Shown here: positions 1-6,975 of the stretch, piece by piece
How positions within the stretch are numbered: the first letter of the stretch is position 1
Layout of the letters: every line of letters starts with the position of its first letter
Virus record (IMG/VR): IMGVR_UViG_3300032291_002670
Span: 1 to 22,899 of that record
Strand: one strand, 5' to 3'
Length of the DNA stretch: 22,899 bases
From: a virus
Notes under the pieces: generated by a model
The model's database searches: none
What the model was told of the DNA's origin: nothing
The model's input: only the letters and a program-made list of their open reading frames with translations
Made by a program: the position numbers and the translations under genes

Positions 1-387
1 CCAACGGTGCGGCTCCCGCATGTTTTTGCGCTAGCTCAAGACCCGCATGACTCGCTTGTGCTGGTTGTTTACGACACACTAGGCCGTATACACACAGTGT
101 TTACACGCGACGAGACAAAGAAGTCATGGGAGAAGCGAGAGATCGCCGACGAGCATGCCGGGAAGACTGTCAAGCAGTTTTCTATCCGGTACTTCTTCGG
201 GTCAGAACACTCTCGCGACCAGTTCATGACCTGCGTAGAAAGCATCATCGCTGCTATCCAGCACAACGAGACGCCGCCAGAAAAAGAGGTTACACTGGCG
301 TTCAACTTGTTATCTAGGGCTCGCACGGGTCCTGTCGTGCTGCCTATGGCTGTTGCTAAGGCCGGCAGGAAAGAGATGAAGATATAG
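1..387 (+). CDS. Unknown protein, 5' end probably cut by window edge
   Basis: The frame is open from the first base and ends at TAG 385-387. A GTG at position 7 would give 126 residues, but no ribosome binding site can be seen before it, so the protein probably begins outside the window. The visible part is a mixed alpha/beta, soluble-looking protein: a hydrophobic strand-like segment (LVLVVYDTLG), a charged middle rich in Lys/Glu/Arg, a helix around CVESIIAAI and a basic C terminus (KAGRKEMKI). There is no signal peptide, membrane segment or motif I recognise. About 30 bases separate it from the next frame. Function unknown. Confidence 0.6.
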   Translation, partial: PTVRLPHVFALAQDPHDSLVLVVYDTLGRIHTVFTRDETKKSWEKREIADEHAGKTVKQFSIRYFFGSEHSRDQFMTCVESIIAAIQHNETPPEKEVTLAFNLLSRARTGPVVLPMAVAKAGRKEMKI

Positions 388-416
388 TGTAGCCCTGCAG
401 CTAGAATGGATTCGCT

Positions 417-509
417 ATGGCGGATGGAGCCGCCGCTTGTATCTGTATTTTGTTTTACGGTGCAGGCGAAAAATAACTGAAGCTGGCTAAACGCGTACTG
501 AACGCGCCG
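417..509 (+). pseudogene. Probable 5' segment of the following glycosyltransferase, interrupted by an in-frame TAA
   Basis: An ATG at 417 lies in the same frame as the glycosyltransferase reading frame that begins at 510. It reads 19 codons (CICILFYGAGEK at its end), meets TAA at 474-476, and continues in frame with LKLAKRVLNAP into that gene. The piece supplies what the downstream frame lacks for a GT-A fold: the first hydrophobic beta strand (ICILFYG) and the first helix. The TAA sits where related glycosyltransferases, as I remember them, often carry an aromatic residue (type DYPxLARR), and TAA is one base from both Tyr codons. It may be a nonsense mutation, an assembly or sequencing error, or a leaky stop. 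No good ribosome binding site is visible before 417. Confidence 0.5.
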
Positions 510-1106
510 ATGCAGTTGCTTGCCGAGCGGAATATTGAATTCCGTTTTGGCTGCAATGCTGTCGGGACTTCTACGCTTAATTTTCTTCAGCAGCAGCGCG
601 CCGACCATTTTAGGTCAGCGTTACTTATTGAGCAGGAAACAAACCTGTTCAAATACCCGATGATGCGGCACATGTTTAAATTTGCGCCGCTGACGGCTCC
701 GGTTACCATGTGGTTCGACCACGACTCGCACATTGACCCGGACATCGATGTAGACAACTGGTTTAGCCGTGTTGCACGGCAACTGTCTGCCTGCGACATG
801 ATCGGTTCAGTACACCGAAACTGTTTATCAGCAGATCAAACTTCGTGGGTCGAAAACCAGTCGTGGGCGAACACCAGCGTGTCGCGTTACGTGCAGTACG
901 TAAACGGCAGCTGGTGGGCCGTGAATACGCCCGTGCTTTACGAGTACGATTGGCCGCCGACAAATCTGCAGCAGAAGGGCGGCGACATATTGCTGGGCGA
1001 ACTGTTTAAACAGCAAAACAAAAGGCTGTGTCATTTTCGCGATGGCGTGCGTATTAACGTAAACGAAGCTGGAGTCGAAGGCGCAGAATCAAGGACGATG
1101 GTGTAA
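510..1106 (+). CDS. GT-A type glycosyltransferase, N-terminally incomplete
   Basis: The 198-residue frame carries the core of a family-2-like GT-A glycosyltransferase. A DxD-type motif, FDHDSHI, has Asp70 and Asp72 placed to bind the metal and nucleotide sugar, after a hydrophobic strand (APVTMW). An acceptor-side region follows (VNGSWWAVNTPVL, then DWPP and KGGDILLGELFKQQ), a pattern I associate with phage and bacterial family-2 enzymes. If ATG 510 is the true start, the first Rossmann strand is missing and the protein is probably inactive. That strand is encoded just upstream in the same frame, behind a TAA at 474-476. ATG 510 has no ribosome binding site. The stop overlaps the next start (TAATG). 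Confidence 0.7.
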   Translation: MQLLAERNIEFRFGCNAVGTSTLNFLQQQRADHFRSALLIEQETNLFKYPMMRHMFKFAPLTAPVTMWFDHDSHIDPDIDVDNWFSRVARQLSACDMIGSVHRNCLSADQTSWVENQSWANTSVSRYVQYVNGSWWAVNTPVLYEYDWPPTNLQQKGGDILLGELFKQQNKRLCHFRDGVRINVNEAGVEGAESRTMV

Positions 1107-1513
1107 TGGAACTCAGAGTCTCGCGGGTAGATTTGGCGCTTACTAGAAAAACATGGCCAGCGGAGCTACCGTTTGCGCCAGCGTATATCTATAAGCGGCC
1201 AACAGACTTTGTTGAGCGCTGGCGTGTCGTGGACTCGGCTATCGTGCCGGGCAACGCGCCGGTAATAATTGACTCATATCAAGACCCGTACGTCCGTATA
1301 CCGTTATTTGAATACGCTTTAAATCCGGAGGCAGACTTGGCGTTTGCCTACATGATTCAGCTGGGCTTGTCGTGCGCCGCACACGTCCCGAGCACCGTCA
1401 AAAAGCTGCATATCGTCACTGGTTTTCCGGTTGACCTTTTGTACGACGATGCTATAAAGAAGCCCAATGGTTTGCGGTATTGGTTTGGATTCGCATATTT
1501 ACTGGGAGATTAA
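1106..1513 (+). CDS. Unknown 135-aa protein
   Basis: The start overlaps the stop of the glycosyltransferase by one base (TAATG), suggesting coupled translation. The product has a basic N-terminal third (ELRVSRVDLALTRK, then YIYKRPTDFVERWR), a central strand-like segment (APVIIDSY) and a hydrophobic helix (AFAYMIQLGLSCAAHV). The C-terminal half contains KKLHIVTGFP and RYWFGFAYLLGD. No catalytic motif, signal peptide or clear membrane span is seen. I do not recognise the family. Its position before a run of unknown, probably virion-related genes gives no firm clue. Confidence 0.65.
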   Translation: MELRVSRVDLALTRKTWPAELPFAPAYIYKRPTDFVERWRVVDSAIVPGNAPVIIDSYQDPYVRIPLFEYALNPEADLAFAYMIQLGLSCAAHVPSTVKKLHIVTGFPVDLLYDDAIKKPNGLRYWFGFAYLLGD

Positions 1514-1516
1514 ACT

Positions 1517-2113
1517 ATGGCTTTACAGAACAAAACTTGTAAGGTTGTTGACGGTACCGTAGAGGCCCCGAACATGACCACCGCGAAGATAGATACGTCC
1601 GGGTTGGCGAAGGCGCTGCAGAGCATCATCGGCTCCAACATGCCGCAGCAAGCTGCAGTAACAACTGTTAACCCTGCAAAGTTTGTAAATGAGGCGAGCA
1701 CACGTATGCTCGAACTTTACGACGCGTACGACAAGCTGCGCCTAATCGGGAAGCAGCTGAATGGCCGGCTTGTGTCCGACCCTATTCCTGAGACGTTGAA
1801 GATTGAAAAGCTGCAGATTGCTTTCCGCACTGTAGAGGACGGCAAGGAGTCTGAACTCCAGACAGCAGACATTCGTTACATCTCCAGCGTAGGCGACATC
1901 TCAAACCTTATCTCTACGGAGATTGGCGCGATTATCATGTTCCTCCAGCAGGAGAGCCTGTCGGTCCTAGATATCATTACCAAAACTAAGGAACAGGTAG
2001 AGAAGGCTCGCAAGGCTTGGGAAGAGGCGAACAAGGATAAAAAGATTCAGGAGTTCACTGCCGAGAATCCAACTGAAGAAGCCTCTACCGCCCCAGCGCC
2101 TGCGTCCGCGTAA
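1517..2113 (+). CDS. Unknown 198-aa protein with C-terminal coiled coil and Ala/Pro tail
   Basis: The ATG is preceded by a purine-rich ribosome binding site (GGGAG at 1504-1508) 8 bases away. Residues 1-60 are polar and Thr/Ala-rich. Residues 60-160 are mostly helical, with regular hydrophobic spacing (MLELYDAYDKLRLIGKQL; DISNLISTEIGAIIMFL). The next stretch is strongly charged and likely a coiled coil (TKEQVEKARKAWEEANKDKK), followed by an acidic, low-complexity tail ending APAPASA. Such a helical protein with a disordered tail could be a structural or scaffold-like component, but nothing identifies it. It ends one base before the next ATG. Confidence 0.65.
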   Translation: MALQNKTCKVVDGTVEAPNMTTAKIDTSGLAKALQSIIGSNMPQQAAVTTVNPAKFVNEASTRMLELYDAYDKLRLIGKQLNGRLVSDPIPETLKIEKLQIAFRTVEDGKESELQTADIRYISSVGDISNLISTEIGAIIMFLQQESLSVLDIITKTKEQVEKARKAWEEANKDKKIQEFTAENPTEEASTAPAPASA

Positions 2114-2114
2114 C

Positions 2115-2963
2115 ATGGCCAAAAAGAAGTTCAACTTTTCGTCGATCAAGAAACGCCGCAACAACATCGCGGCGTTTCTGCTAGAAGAATATGTAGATGT
2201 ACCGCTAGTGGGCGATGTGCTGCACGGAATTACGAGCGGCTTGCTAGACATCTTGCCCTCAACGGTAGTAGCGACGGCTGTGTTTGAAACTGTGCGCGTG
2301 CTCGCCGGCACGACTCTTGACCGTAAAAAGATTCAGGAGTTCGCGTGGCGTGTTGCTGGCAACGTAGACAAGCTTGTAGACGGCGAACCGGTATTGCCGT
2401 GGACACGACAAGCTGAGAACGAGATCGTTCCTGTTAGAGTGGAACAAGTCGTTACTTCTCGCCGGAAGAACGATTTCGGTTTTGTTTTTACGTGCCGCGC
2501 GCTGGCGGGAACGTCGTGCCCTATGTCGTTCTCTCAGTTCTTTTCGGCGCGCAGCTGCAAAGCGCTAGCCCGAGCAGTCGGCTTCTCTAACACACCGTGG
2601 GGACTACACCAGTACGGGGGTATTGCGCAGCACTTTACCAACCTGATGTTCTTCGCTCACGTGGAGGCAGAGAAGAGCAGGGACAAGCCGGTGTTCCGCA
2701 CGATCAGCGTCAGCAGCGGCATGCTGCGCGCTAACAAAGTACTGATCGAAGTCCGATGCCGTACAAAACCATGTCCTCGCGGCTTTCAGGGCGATTGCCT
2801 TCATTGCCACGTTGGATACTCAGAATGCAGCTACGCTGTGCATCCCAAGACATTCTTGGAAGCCCACTGCCAGAACTGCGACAAAAATTCGTTTTTCGAT
2901 CCGGATTCTCCGGGTATCATGTGTGTCAACTGTCAGCAGAAAAACAACTGCGCCTTGTCTTAA
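2115..2963 (+). CDS. Unknown 282-aa protein with Cys-rich, probably zinc-binding C terminus
   Basis: The N terminus is very basic (MAKKKFNFSSIKKRRN). Two amphipathic segments follow (PLVGDVLHGITSGLLDILP, then STVVATAVFETVRVLAG). The middle, about residues 100-200, looks like a folded alpha/beta domain. The last 70 residues hold about ten cysteines with histidines: CPRGF, CLHCHVGYSEC, HCQNC and CVNCQ. The paired CxxC-type spacing suggests one or two zinc ribbons, pointing to nucleic-acid or protein binding. No catalytic motif is seen. It begins one base after the previous stop. The role is unknown; a DNA-binding or structural role would both fit. Confidence 0.6.
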   Translation: MAKKKFNFSSIKKRRNNIAAFLLEEYVDVPLVGDVLHGITSGLLDILPSTVVATAVFETVRVLAGTTLDRKKIQEFAWRVAGNVDKLVDGEPVLPWTRQAENEIVPVRVEQVVTSRRKNDFGFVFTCRALAGTSCPMSFSQFFSARSCKALARAVGFSNTPWGLHQYGGIAQHFTNLMFFAHVEAEKSRDKPVFRTISVSSGMLRANKVLIEVRCRTKPCPRGFQGDCLHCHVGYSECSYAVHPKTFLEAHCQNCDKNSFFDPDSPGIMCVNCQQKNNCALS

Positions 2964-2977
2964 ATAACTCTATCCAC

Positions 2978-2984
2978 GGAGGGA
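2978..2984 (+). promoter_or_regulatory. Strong ribosome binding site
   Basis: GGAGGGA lies 3-9 bases before ATG 2988, in a 24-base gap after the preceding gene. It is one of the clearest Shine-Dalgarno sequences in the window and fixes the start of the next gene. Confidence 0.7.
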
Positions 2985-2987
2985 ACC

Positions 2988-3665
2988 ATGGGAGATATCG
3001 GCTATCGCCGCAAAGGCGACAACACACCGCACTACCACCCGGAGCGCGACTACGCGTACATTACACCGACGCTCATGCGGATTGCTATTGAGCAACTAGA
3101 CGCGAAAGACCCGCCAGAGCGCGCCCGTTGGCGCCTTGATCACGGCGTCACTCAAATGGAAATCGTAAAACTTGCCGAAACGCTGGCAAAAGCCCAAAAC
3201 GATTTTGTCAACAGCGTTGACCCGGTGACAAGTTTTAATGCTGCACTTGAGCGGCACGGCTTTTTTAATTTTAACTATGACGTGCGGCAGTATCTGTTTT
3301 CGACTATCGGCGAAGTGTTTTGCGCAGCGTGGTTTACAGCCGTACGAGAAGTTTCTGTCGTGAACGAGGAGTCGCCCGCTGCAATTGACATGGCCCGCTT
3401 CACGGCGGCGGTCAGCGAGTTTGCTGAGCATAAAGGTATGCCGGCTTTAGACGCCAAGTATGTTTCCGAGTACCGGCAGACACAGAATAGAATCTTAGAA
3501 GCCCGGCTTACTGATATCAGCGCACAACTGCAGAAGCAGCACGAGGCATACTACAAATTGTTGAGCGAGTTTAACGCGTTAAAGAAGGCGCCCGAAGAAA
3601 CGGTACAACCTAAGACCGGTTTTATTTCCTTTTTCCGCAATCTATTCAGGATGAATAATGCCTAA
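2988..3665 (+). CDS. Unknown 225-aa helical protein with C-terminal coiled coil
   Basis: The start is set by a strong ribosome binding site just upstream. The N-terminal 30 residues are polar (RRKGDNTPHYHPERDYAY). The centre is alpha-helical with aromatic clusters (HGFFNFNYDVRQYLF; EVFCAAWFTAVREV). Residues about 160-205 form a likely coiled coil (QTQNRILEARLTDISAQLQ, then HEAYYKLLSEFNALKK). The tail is short, aromatic and basic (FISFFRNLFRMNNA) and could act as a docking peptide or amphipathic helix. No enzyme motif is visible. It overlaps the RuvC-like gene by 8 bases, so the two are probably translated together. Function unknown. Confidence 0.65.
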   Translation: MGDIGYRRKGDNTPHYHPERDYAYITPTLMRIAIEQLDAKDPPERARWRLDHGVTQMEIVKLAETLAKAQNDFVNSVDPVTSFNAALERHGFFNFNYDVRQYLFSTIGEVFCAAWFTAVREVSVVNEESPAAIDMARFTAAVSEFAEHKGMPALDAKYVSEYRQTQNRILEARLTDISAQLQKQHEAYYKLLSEFNALKKAPEETVQPKTGFISFFRNLFRMNNA

Positions 3666-4284
3666 GTACAGAATGTATAAAGACCCGGAGGAGTTTGCCA
3701 AAAAGCTCCCCCCGCAGCCGGCGAACTCGACGCGCTATCTGGGTCTCGACCTTGGCAGCAATTGCGGAGTGGCGATCTATGACTACGTCCCCAAAGCGAA
3801 TCTGCTTCAAGAGAACCTGAAGCTATTTCAGTGGGACTTGTCTACGCAGGGCTTGGAGTCTGGCGCAGCGCGCTTTGTGCGTTTACGTGCGTTCTTGAAC
3901 GTCACTAAACCGGAAGTGCTGGCCTACGAAGACGTGAAGTACTCGCCGCCGAAAGAGTTCTTTATGAACAAGAAATTCGGTATTCCGGCGGTGCTGTCTC
4001 GGGTAGCTACCGCGTCTGAAGTGTTAGGCGGTATGAAAGTCACGGTAGCGACGTGGGCCGAAGAAGAGAATAAAATATCTAACGGCTTTGCGATCTCGAC
4101 TATCAAGAAGTACGCGACCGGTAACGGCAAGGCAAGTAAGGAAGACATGATTGCCGCGGCAAACCGCCAACTTGGAATCGCGTTTGATGCCAGCAAGTAT
4201 AAATCAACCGGTATCGACAACGTTGTCGACGCCGCGTTCGTTTTGCTGCTGCTTATACAGAAGGTCTCTGCTGGTATGCCGTAA
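3658..4284 (+). CDS. RuvC-like Holliday-junction resolvase
   Basis: The 208-residue protein shows the RNase H-like RuvC pattern in order: strand 1 with the first acidic residue (YLGLDLGSNCGVAIYD, Asp31), a middle strand ending in Glu91 (PEVLAYEDVKY), a Lys-rich segment (IKKYATGNGKASKEDMI, residues 149-165) and the C-terminal D-x3-D (GIDNVVDAAFVLL, Asp187 and Asp191). These four acidic residues would bind the two metal ions that cut branched DNA. In phages such enzymes resolve recombination and replication branches before packaging. About 25 residues precede the fold. It overlaps the previous gene by 8 bases. A related nuclease of the same fold cannot be excluded, but the motif set is complete. 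Confidence 0.85.
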   Translation: MPKYRMYKDPEEFAKKLPPQPANSTRYLGLDLGSNCGVAIYDYVPKANLLQENLKLFQWDLSTQGLESGAARFVRLRAFLNVTKPEVLAYEDVKYSPPKEFFMNKKFGIPAVLSRVATASEVLGGMKVTVATWAEEENKISNGFAISTIKKYATGNGKASKEDMIAAANRQLGIAFDASKYKSTGIDNVVDAAFVLLLLIQKVSAGMP

Positions 4285-4298
4285 AATTGTGTGACGCC

Positions 4299-4940
4299 AT
4301 GGATCGGCCAAAACAATTTAAGCAAGTCGAAGAGATCAGCAACGCCGACGCTATTGTGCAGCGGTCGTTGTCTGATGTTCTCCATTCGCGCGAGCAGCCG
4401 GTTTCTCTTTTTACGCCGGCGCTGCTTGTCACGCACGGCGGATTTGACCGCGACCCTGTACGAGAGTTTGACGCTAGGTTTCCGGCGCCTAATCGTGACT
4501 TGCGCCCGTTCTGTACCGAGCTACAGCGCGACCACGAGATGTTCTTCTCCGGGCTTGGCGTTTCTCCTGTTCCCGGCATGACTCGGCCTGTGCAGTGGGA
4601 CAAGAGGTTGTATTGTATCGATCAGTCACGCGCAGAAGAGTGTTTTGCGTTCATCGGCGGCATTGCGTTTTCAGACCCACGCAATGGGTTTTTTGCCAAT
4701 GTCTTTTCGTACGACTTGCTGATACCGGACCCGACGTCGCTCAGCGCGCAGTTCTTATCTGTGACTGTGTTCGGCGTCATCGCTAACACCTTTGTTGCTA
4801 TGCTGGAGGGTAGGTTAAATAAACCACCTAAAGCGCGGCGTATAGCAATGCCGTCTGCTCAAGCCGCGGCACAATTTGTAAATAATAACGGCGTACAAAC
4901 TATCTTTACTGGCGAAAACCCGCTAGACATGCGAGAGTGA
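4299..4940 (+). CDS. Unknown 213-aa protein
   Basis: ATG 4299 gives MDRPKQFKQVEEI. A TTG at 4287 in the same frame would add four residues. Neither start has a clear ribosome binding site, and I prefer the ATG. The protein is soluble-looking with many aromatic and Pro residues (FDARFPAPNRDLRPFC). It has a stretch resembling an alpha/beta core (CFAFIGGIAFSDPRNGFFANVFSYDLLIP) and a hydrophobic helix (TVFGVIANTFVAMLEG). The C-terminal part is basic, then Ala/Gln-rich. No motif matches a family I know. It sits between the RuvC-like gene and a small acidic protein, one base before the latter. Confidence 0.65.
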   Translation: MDRPKQFKQVEEISNADAIVQRSLSDVLHSREQPVSLFTPALLVTHGGFDRDPVREFDARFPAPNRDLRPFCTELQRDHEMFFSGLGVSPVPGMTRPVQWDKRLYCIDQSRAEECFAFIGGIAFSDPRNGFFANVFSYDLLIPDPTSLSAQFLSVTVFGVIANTFVAMLEGRLNKPPKARRIAMPSAQAAAQFVNNNGVQTIFTGENPLDMRE

Positions 4941-4941
4941 C

Positions 4942-5349
4942 ATGGAAGAAAACAAAGAAGAACCGCAGTATCACGTAGTCATTCTTCATGCGAACGGAGA
5001 CTTCGCCACGGAGTCGTTTCCGTCAGCTGCGGCCCTCGCGCTTCGTTTACGCGAACTAATAGACAGAGACGTCTCTGTGTCATGCTTCAAAGGCGCGCGG
5101 CTTAAGCTATCTAAACCGCCGTATCGCTATTTGCTGACGCCCGACGCTAACATCGCCCTATACGACGTGCCAGAAAACCCAGAGCCGGACGATACTGGTT
5201 ATTTGGGCGTAGACCCTATTCATCTAGAGGGCCCGCCGCAGATAAAGTCGGCCACAATTAACACGGCGCAACCAGACGAATTCTTTTCGGACGATACGCA
5301 CGAGATTCGTAATATTTTTGATGACGCGCTGCCGGACCCTGACGCCTAA
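4942..5349 (+). CDS. Unknown 135-aa acidic protein
   Basis: The start is one base after the preceding stop. The first 70 residues look folded: a strand (YHVVILHANGDF), a helix (SAAALALRLRELIDR) and two further strands (VSVSCFKGARLKLS; YRYLLTPDANIALYDV). From about residue 75 on, the chain is Pro- and Asp/Glu-rich and probably disordered, ending DALPDPDA. An acidic tail of this sort suits a binding partner or regulator, but no family is recognised. It is the last gene before an 88-base intergenic stretch and may end a transcription unit. Confidence 0.65.
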   Translation: MEENKEEPQYHVVILHANGDFATESFPSAAALALRLRELIDRDVSVSCFKGARLKLSKPPYRYLLTPDANIALYDVPENPEPDDTGYLGVDPIHLEGPPQIKSATINTAQPDEFFSDDTHEIRNIFDDALPDPDA

Positions 5350-5382
5350 ATTTTGGCGCATAACGCGGCATATTTATTGCTC

Positions 5383-5402
5383 CATCTCTGCGATCAGAGA
5401 TG
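5383..5402 (+). promoter_or_regulatory. Perfect 8-bp inverted repeat in an intergenic gap
   Basis: CATCTCTG and CAGAGATG pair perfectly around a CGAT loop, inside the 88-base gap between the acidic protein and the next small gene. No T-run follows, so it is not a typical intrinsic terminator. An operator or an RNA hairpin in the leader of the next gene are both possible. The rest of the gap is AT-rich (TATTTATT near 5371), and no convincing -35/-10 pair is seen. Confidence 0.4.
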
Positions 5403-5437
5403 CATACTCTATAGGGCAATAATGAAAGTTTGGAACG

Positions 5438-5623
5438 ATGCGAGTCGTGACGTTTGAAGGCCATGCAGTAAAGCGGCAGAAGAAAATTGGAGACAACAAA
5501 ATTCTCCTTGTCTTTTACAGTCGCGCAGCCATGGTCGTAACCCCAGAGCAGTGGGAAGCTGGGAAGAAGAATAACTATTATGACGCTGAAGTAAAGCGTT
5601 GTGATATCGTCCGCACACTCTAA
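5438..5623 (+). CDS. Unknown 61-aa protein
   Basis: This small frame fills the space between two better-supported genes. The product is basic and beta-rich in pattern (MRVVTFEGHAVKRQ, KILLVFYSRAAMVVTPEQW, YYDAEVKRCDIV), compatible with a small SH3- or beta-barrel-like fold. There is no signal peptide or membrane span. The ATG at 5438 lies 36 bases after an 8-bp hairpin, and the nearby ribosome binding site is weak. The stop is 13 bases before the preferred start of the next gene. Function unknown. Confidence 0.6.
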   Translation: MRVVTFEGHAVKRQKKIGDNKILLVFYSRAAMVVTPEQWEAGKKNNYYDAEVKRCDIVRTL

Positions 5624-5636
5624 GAAAGCCAATACA

Positions 5637-6647
5637 ATGACTAATGCAGTACAAAACACACCGGTTGTTAATAACGTCCAATCTGTCATCGCCCAGCAGC
5701 GTAGACTCCTCAAGCGCTTGGAGTCCACCTTGCATTACCTAGACGGCATTGTCGCCGGTCTGTGGTTGCCGGGCATCGACAGCACCTTTGACAACCCTGT
5801 GAAGAAGATCACAGGACGCCGGCCGGTATTTCTCACGGTCGAGGTAGCTGGTGAGAAGTTGAACTTTACCGGCGCCATCAGCCGGCTTCGGAACGACAAG
5901 ATGGTTTTCTCGCCTATCTTCGCGTATGACGTCTCGATGCCGATGACGCCCCGCGGCGGTGGTAGGGTCTTGCCGGCGAACAACCTCGTGCTGGCACGCC
6001 GCTCTAACGAGCTTCTGAATTCGTTGGCTGTGTACGGCCGTGACGTTTCTTTTGGCGTGCATACGGACCTGCAGGCGGCGATCTTCCCGGAGATCATCTG
6101 CGACGCTAGTGGGACGATTTTTGAGGACTACACGTCTGTCCTCGGGTATCGCGTGCCGAACCCGGCAAAGACGGTAAAGACTGTCACGCTGCGCCGGCTA
6201 AACCCCGCAGCAAAAATTCTTGCCCGACACGGGCTGGAAACGGCGGAGGGCTGCGGCCCCCAGATGCTTGAGCAGCTGGTGACGGAGTTCCGCGCTGAGT
6301 TTTCCAACTTCTCGTTGGACGTGCAGGATATTTATCCGGCACTCAGTAGCCCCGAAACGCAGTTCTTCACCATCACGGTGTCGTTCGATGACGCGGTGGC
6401 TTTTGAACCGCAGGCTGCTGTTAACGCGCTGCGTGATGCTCTTCCCAGCAAGTATGTACTTGACCCCGGGTATAACGATTTGCTGATGGCGGCAAAGCAC
6501 CCTGAGAAGGACCTGCGCATCAGCCGCTTCTCGGCCCTGCAGGTTTTCCCGGTTGAGACTGTACAAACTCTCCCAGAGAGTTATGCTGGTACCGTGCTCG
6601 CACCGGTGAACTGGGCTCCCAAGCCGGTCATTAATCCGGCCGACTGA
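5637..6647 (+). CDS. Unknown 336-aa protein, possibly structural
   Basis: ATG 5637 (MTNAVQNTPVVNN) is preferred because it follows the preceding stop by 13 bases. A GTG at 5601 in frame would add 12 residues but overlap the previous gene. Residues 15-40 form a basic helix (IAQQRRLLKRLESTLHYLD). Most of the remainder alternates strands and turns with few charged runs (PVFLTVEVAGEKLNFTGAI; TQFFTITVSFDDAVAFEP). Codon use is GC-richer than in the flanking genes, as expected of a highly expressed gene. Size and beta character would fit a virion protein, but no family is recognised and this is only a guess. It ends one base before the next start. Confidence 0.65.
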   Translation: MTNAVQNTPVVNNVQSVIAQQRRLLKRLESTLHYLDGIVAGLWLPGIDSTFDNPVKKITGRRPVFLTVEVAGEKLNFTGAISRLRNDKMVFSPIFAYDVSMPMTPRGGGRVLPANNLVLARRSNELLNSLAVYGRDVSFGVHTDLQAAIFPEIICDASGTIFEDYTSVLGYRVPNPAKTVKTVTLRRLNPAAKILARHGLETAEGCGPQMLEQLVTEFRAEFSNFSLDVQDIYPALSSPETQFFTITVSFDDAVAFEPQAAVNALRDALPSKYVLDPGYNDLLMAAKHPEKDLRISRFSALQVFPVETVQTLPESYAGTVLAPVNWAPKPVINPAD

Positions 6648-6648
6648 A

Positions 6649-6942
6649 ATGACGCGCTATTTCATTAAATCCGAGTCGTCTGTTTTGCCGTGGCTATTAA
6701 GTCACGACGAAAAGCCACATGTCCTACCGGTCTTCCCGGTGGATGAGACTCGCGGTTTAGTAGTAGCGCACTTGCTTTCAGGTGGAGTTTTCGCGGAGGT
6801 GATTCCCTCGCCGCAGCACATCCCAGAAGCGTGCGGCGAGGGTTTGCCACTTGGTCGCTTGTATTTTCAGGTTTCAAAAAAGCTGTTATACGGCGTCTGC
6901 GAGAATTTACACCCGGAAGATTTTGGGGGCGACGCTATGTAG
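6649..6942 (+). CDS. Unknown 97-aa protein ending inside a terminator hairpin
   Basis: The start follows the previous stop by one base. The product has a beta-rich centre (HVLPVFPVDETRGLVVAHLL; GGVFAEVIPSP), then GEGLPLGRLYFQVSKKLLYG and a Gly/Asp end (EDFGGDAM). No family is recognised. Its last six codons and the TAG stop form the 5' arm and loop of a strong intrinsic terminator. The gene therefore closes a transcription unit, and translation to the end should interfere with hairpin formation. Confidence 0.65.
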   Translation: MTRYFIKSESSVLPWLLSHDEKPHVLPVFPVDETRGLVVAHLLSGGVFAEVIPSPQHIPEACGEGLPLGRLYFQVSKKLLYGVCENLHPEDFGGDAM

Positions 6943-6958
6943 CGCGCCCCCTTTTTTT
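6925..6958 (+). terminator. Rho-independent terminator
   Basis: A GC-rich stem GGGGGCG/CGCCCCC continues as CGCT/AGCG after one bulged A, closes on an ATGT loop, and is followed at once by seven T residues (6952-6958). This is a textbook intrinsic terminator. It overlaps the 3' end and stop codon of the 97-aa gene and ends 17 bases before the next ATG, so the next gene needs read-through or a promoter lying upstream inside coding DNA. Confidence 0.88.
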
Positions 6959-6975
6959 AGCTATCAGAGGTTGCT

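Noticed and set aside
69-608. Minus-strand frame of 179 codons opposite the first two genes
   Set aside because: Every supported gene is on the + strand. The product has no recognisable motif and lies opposite the glycosyltransferase DNA and the first gene.
5371-5379. TATTTATT as a T4-type late promoter (TATAAATA)
   Set aside because: It matches only on the opposite strand and imperfectly, and no genes read that way.
5403-5419. T7-promoter-like CTATAGGG
   Set aside because: Only the 3' eight bases match the T7 consensus; the upstream recognition part does not, and no phage RNA polymerase gene is visible.
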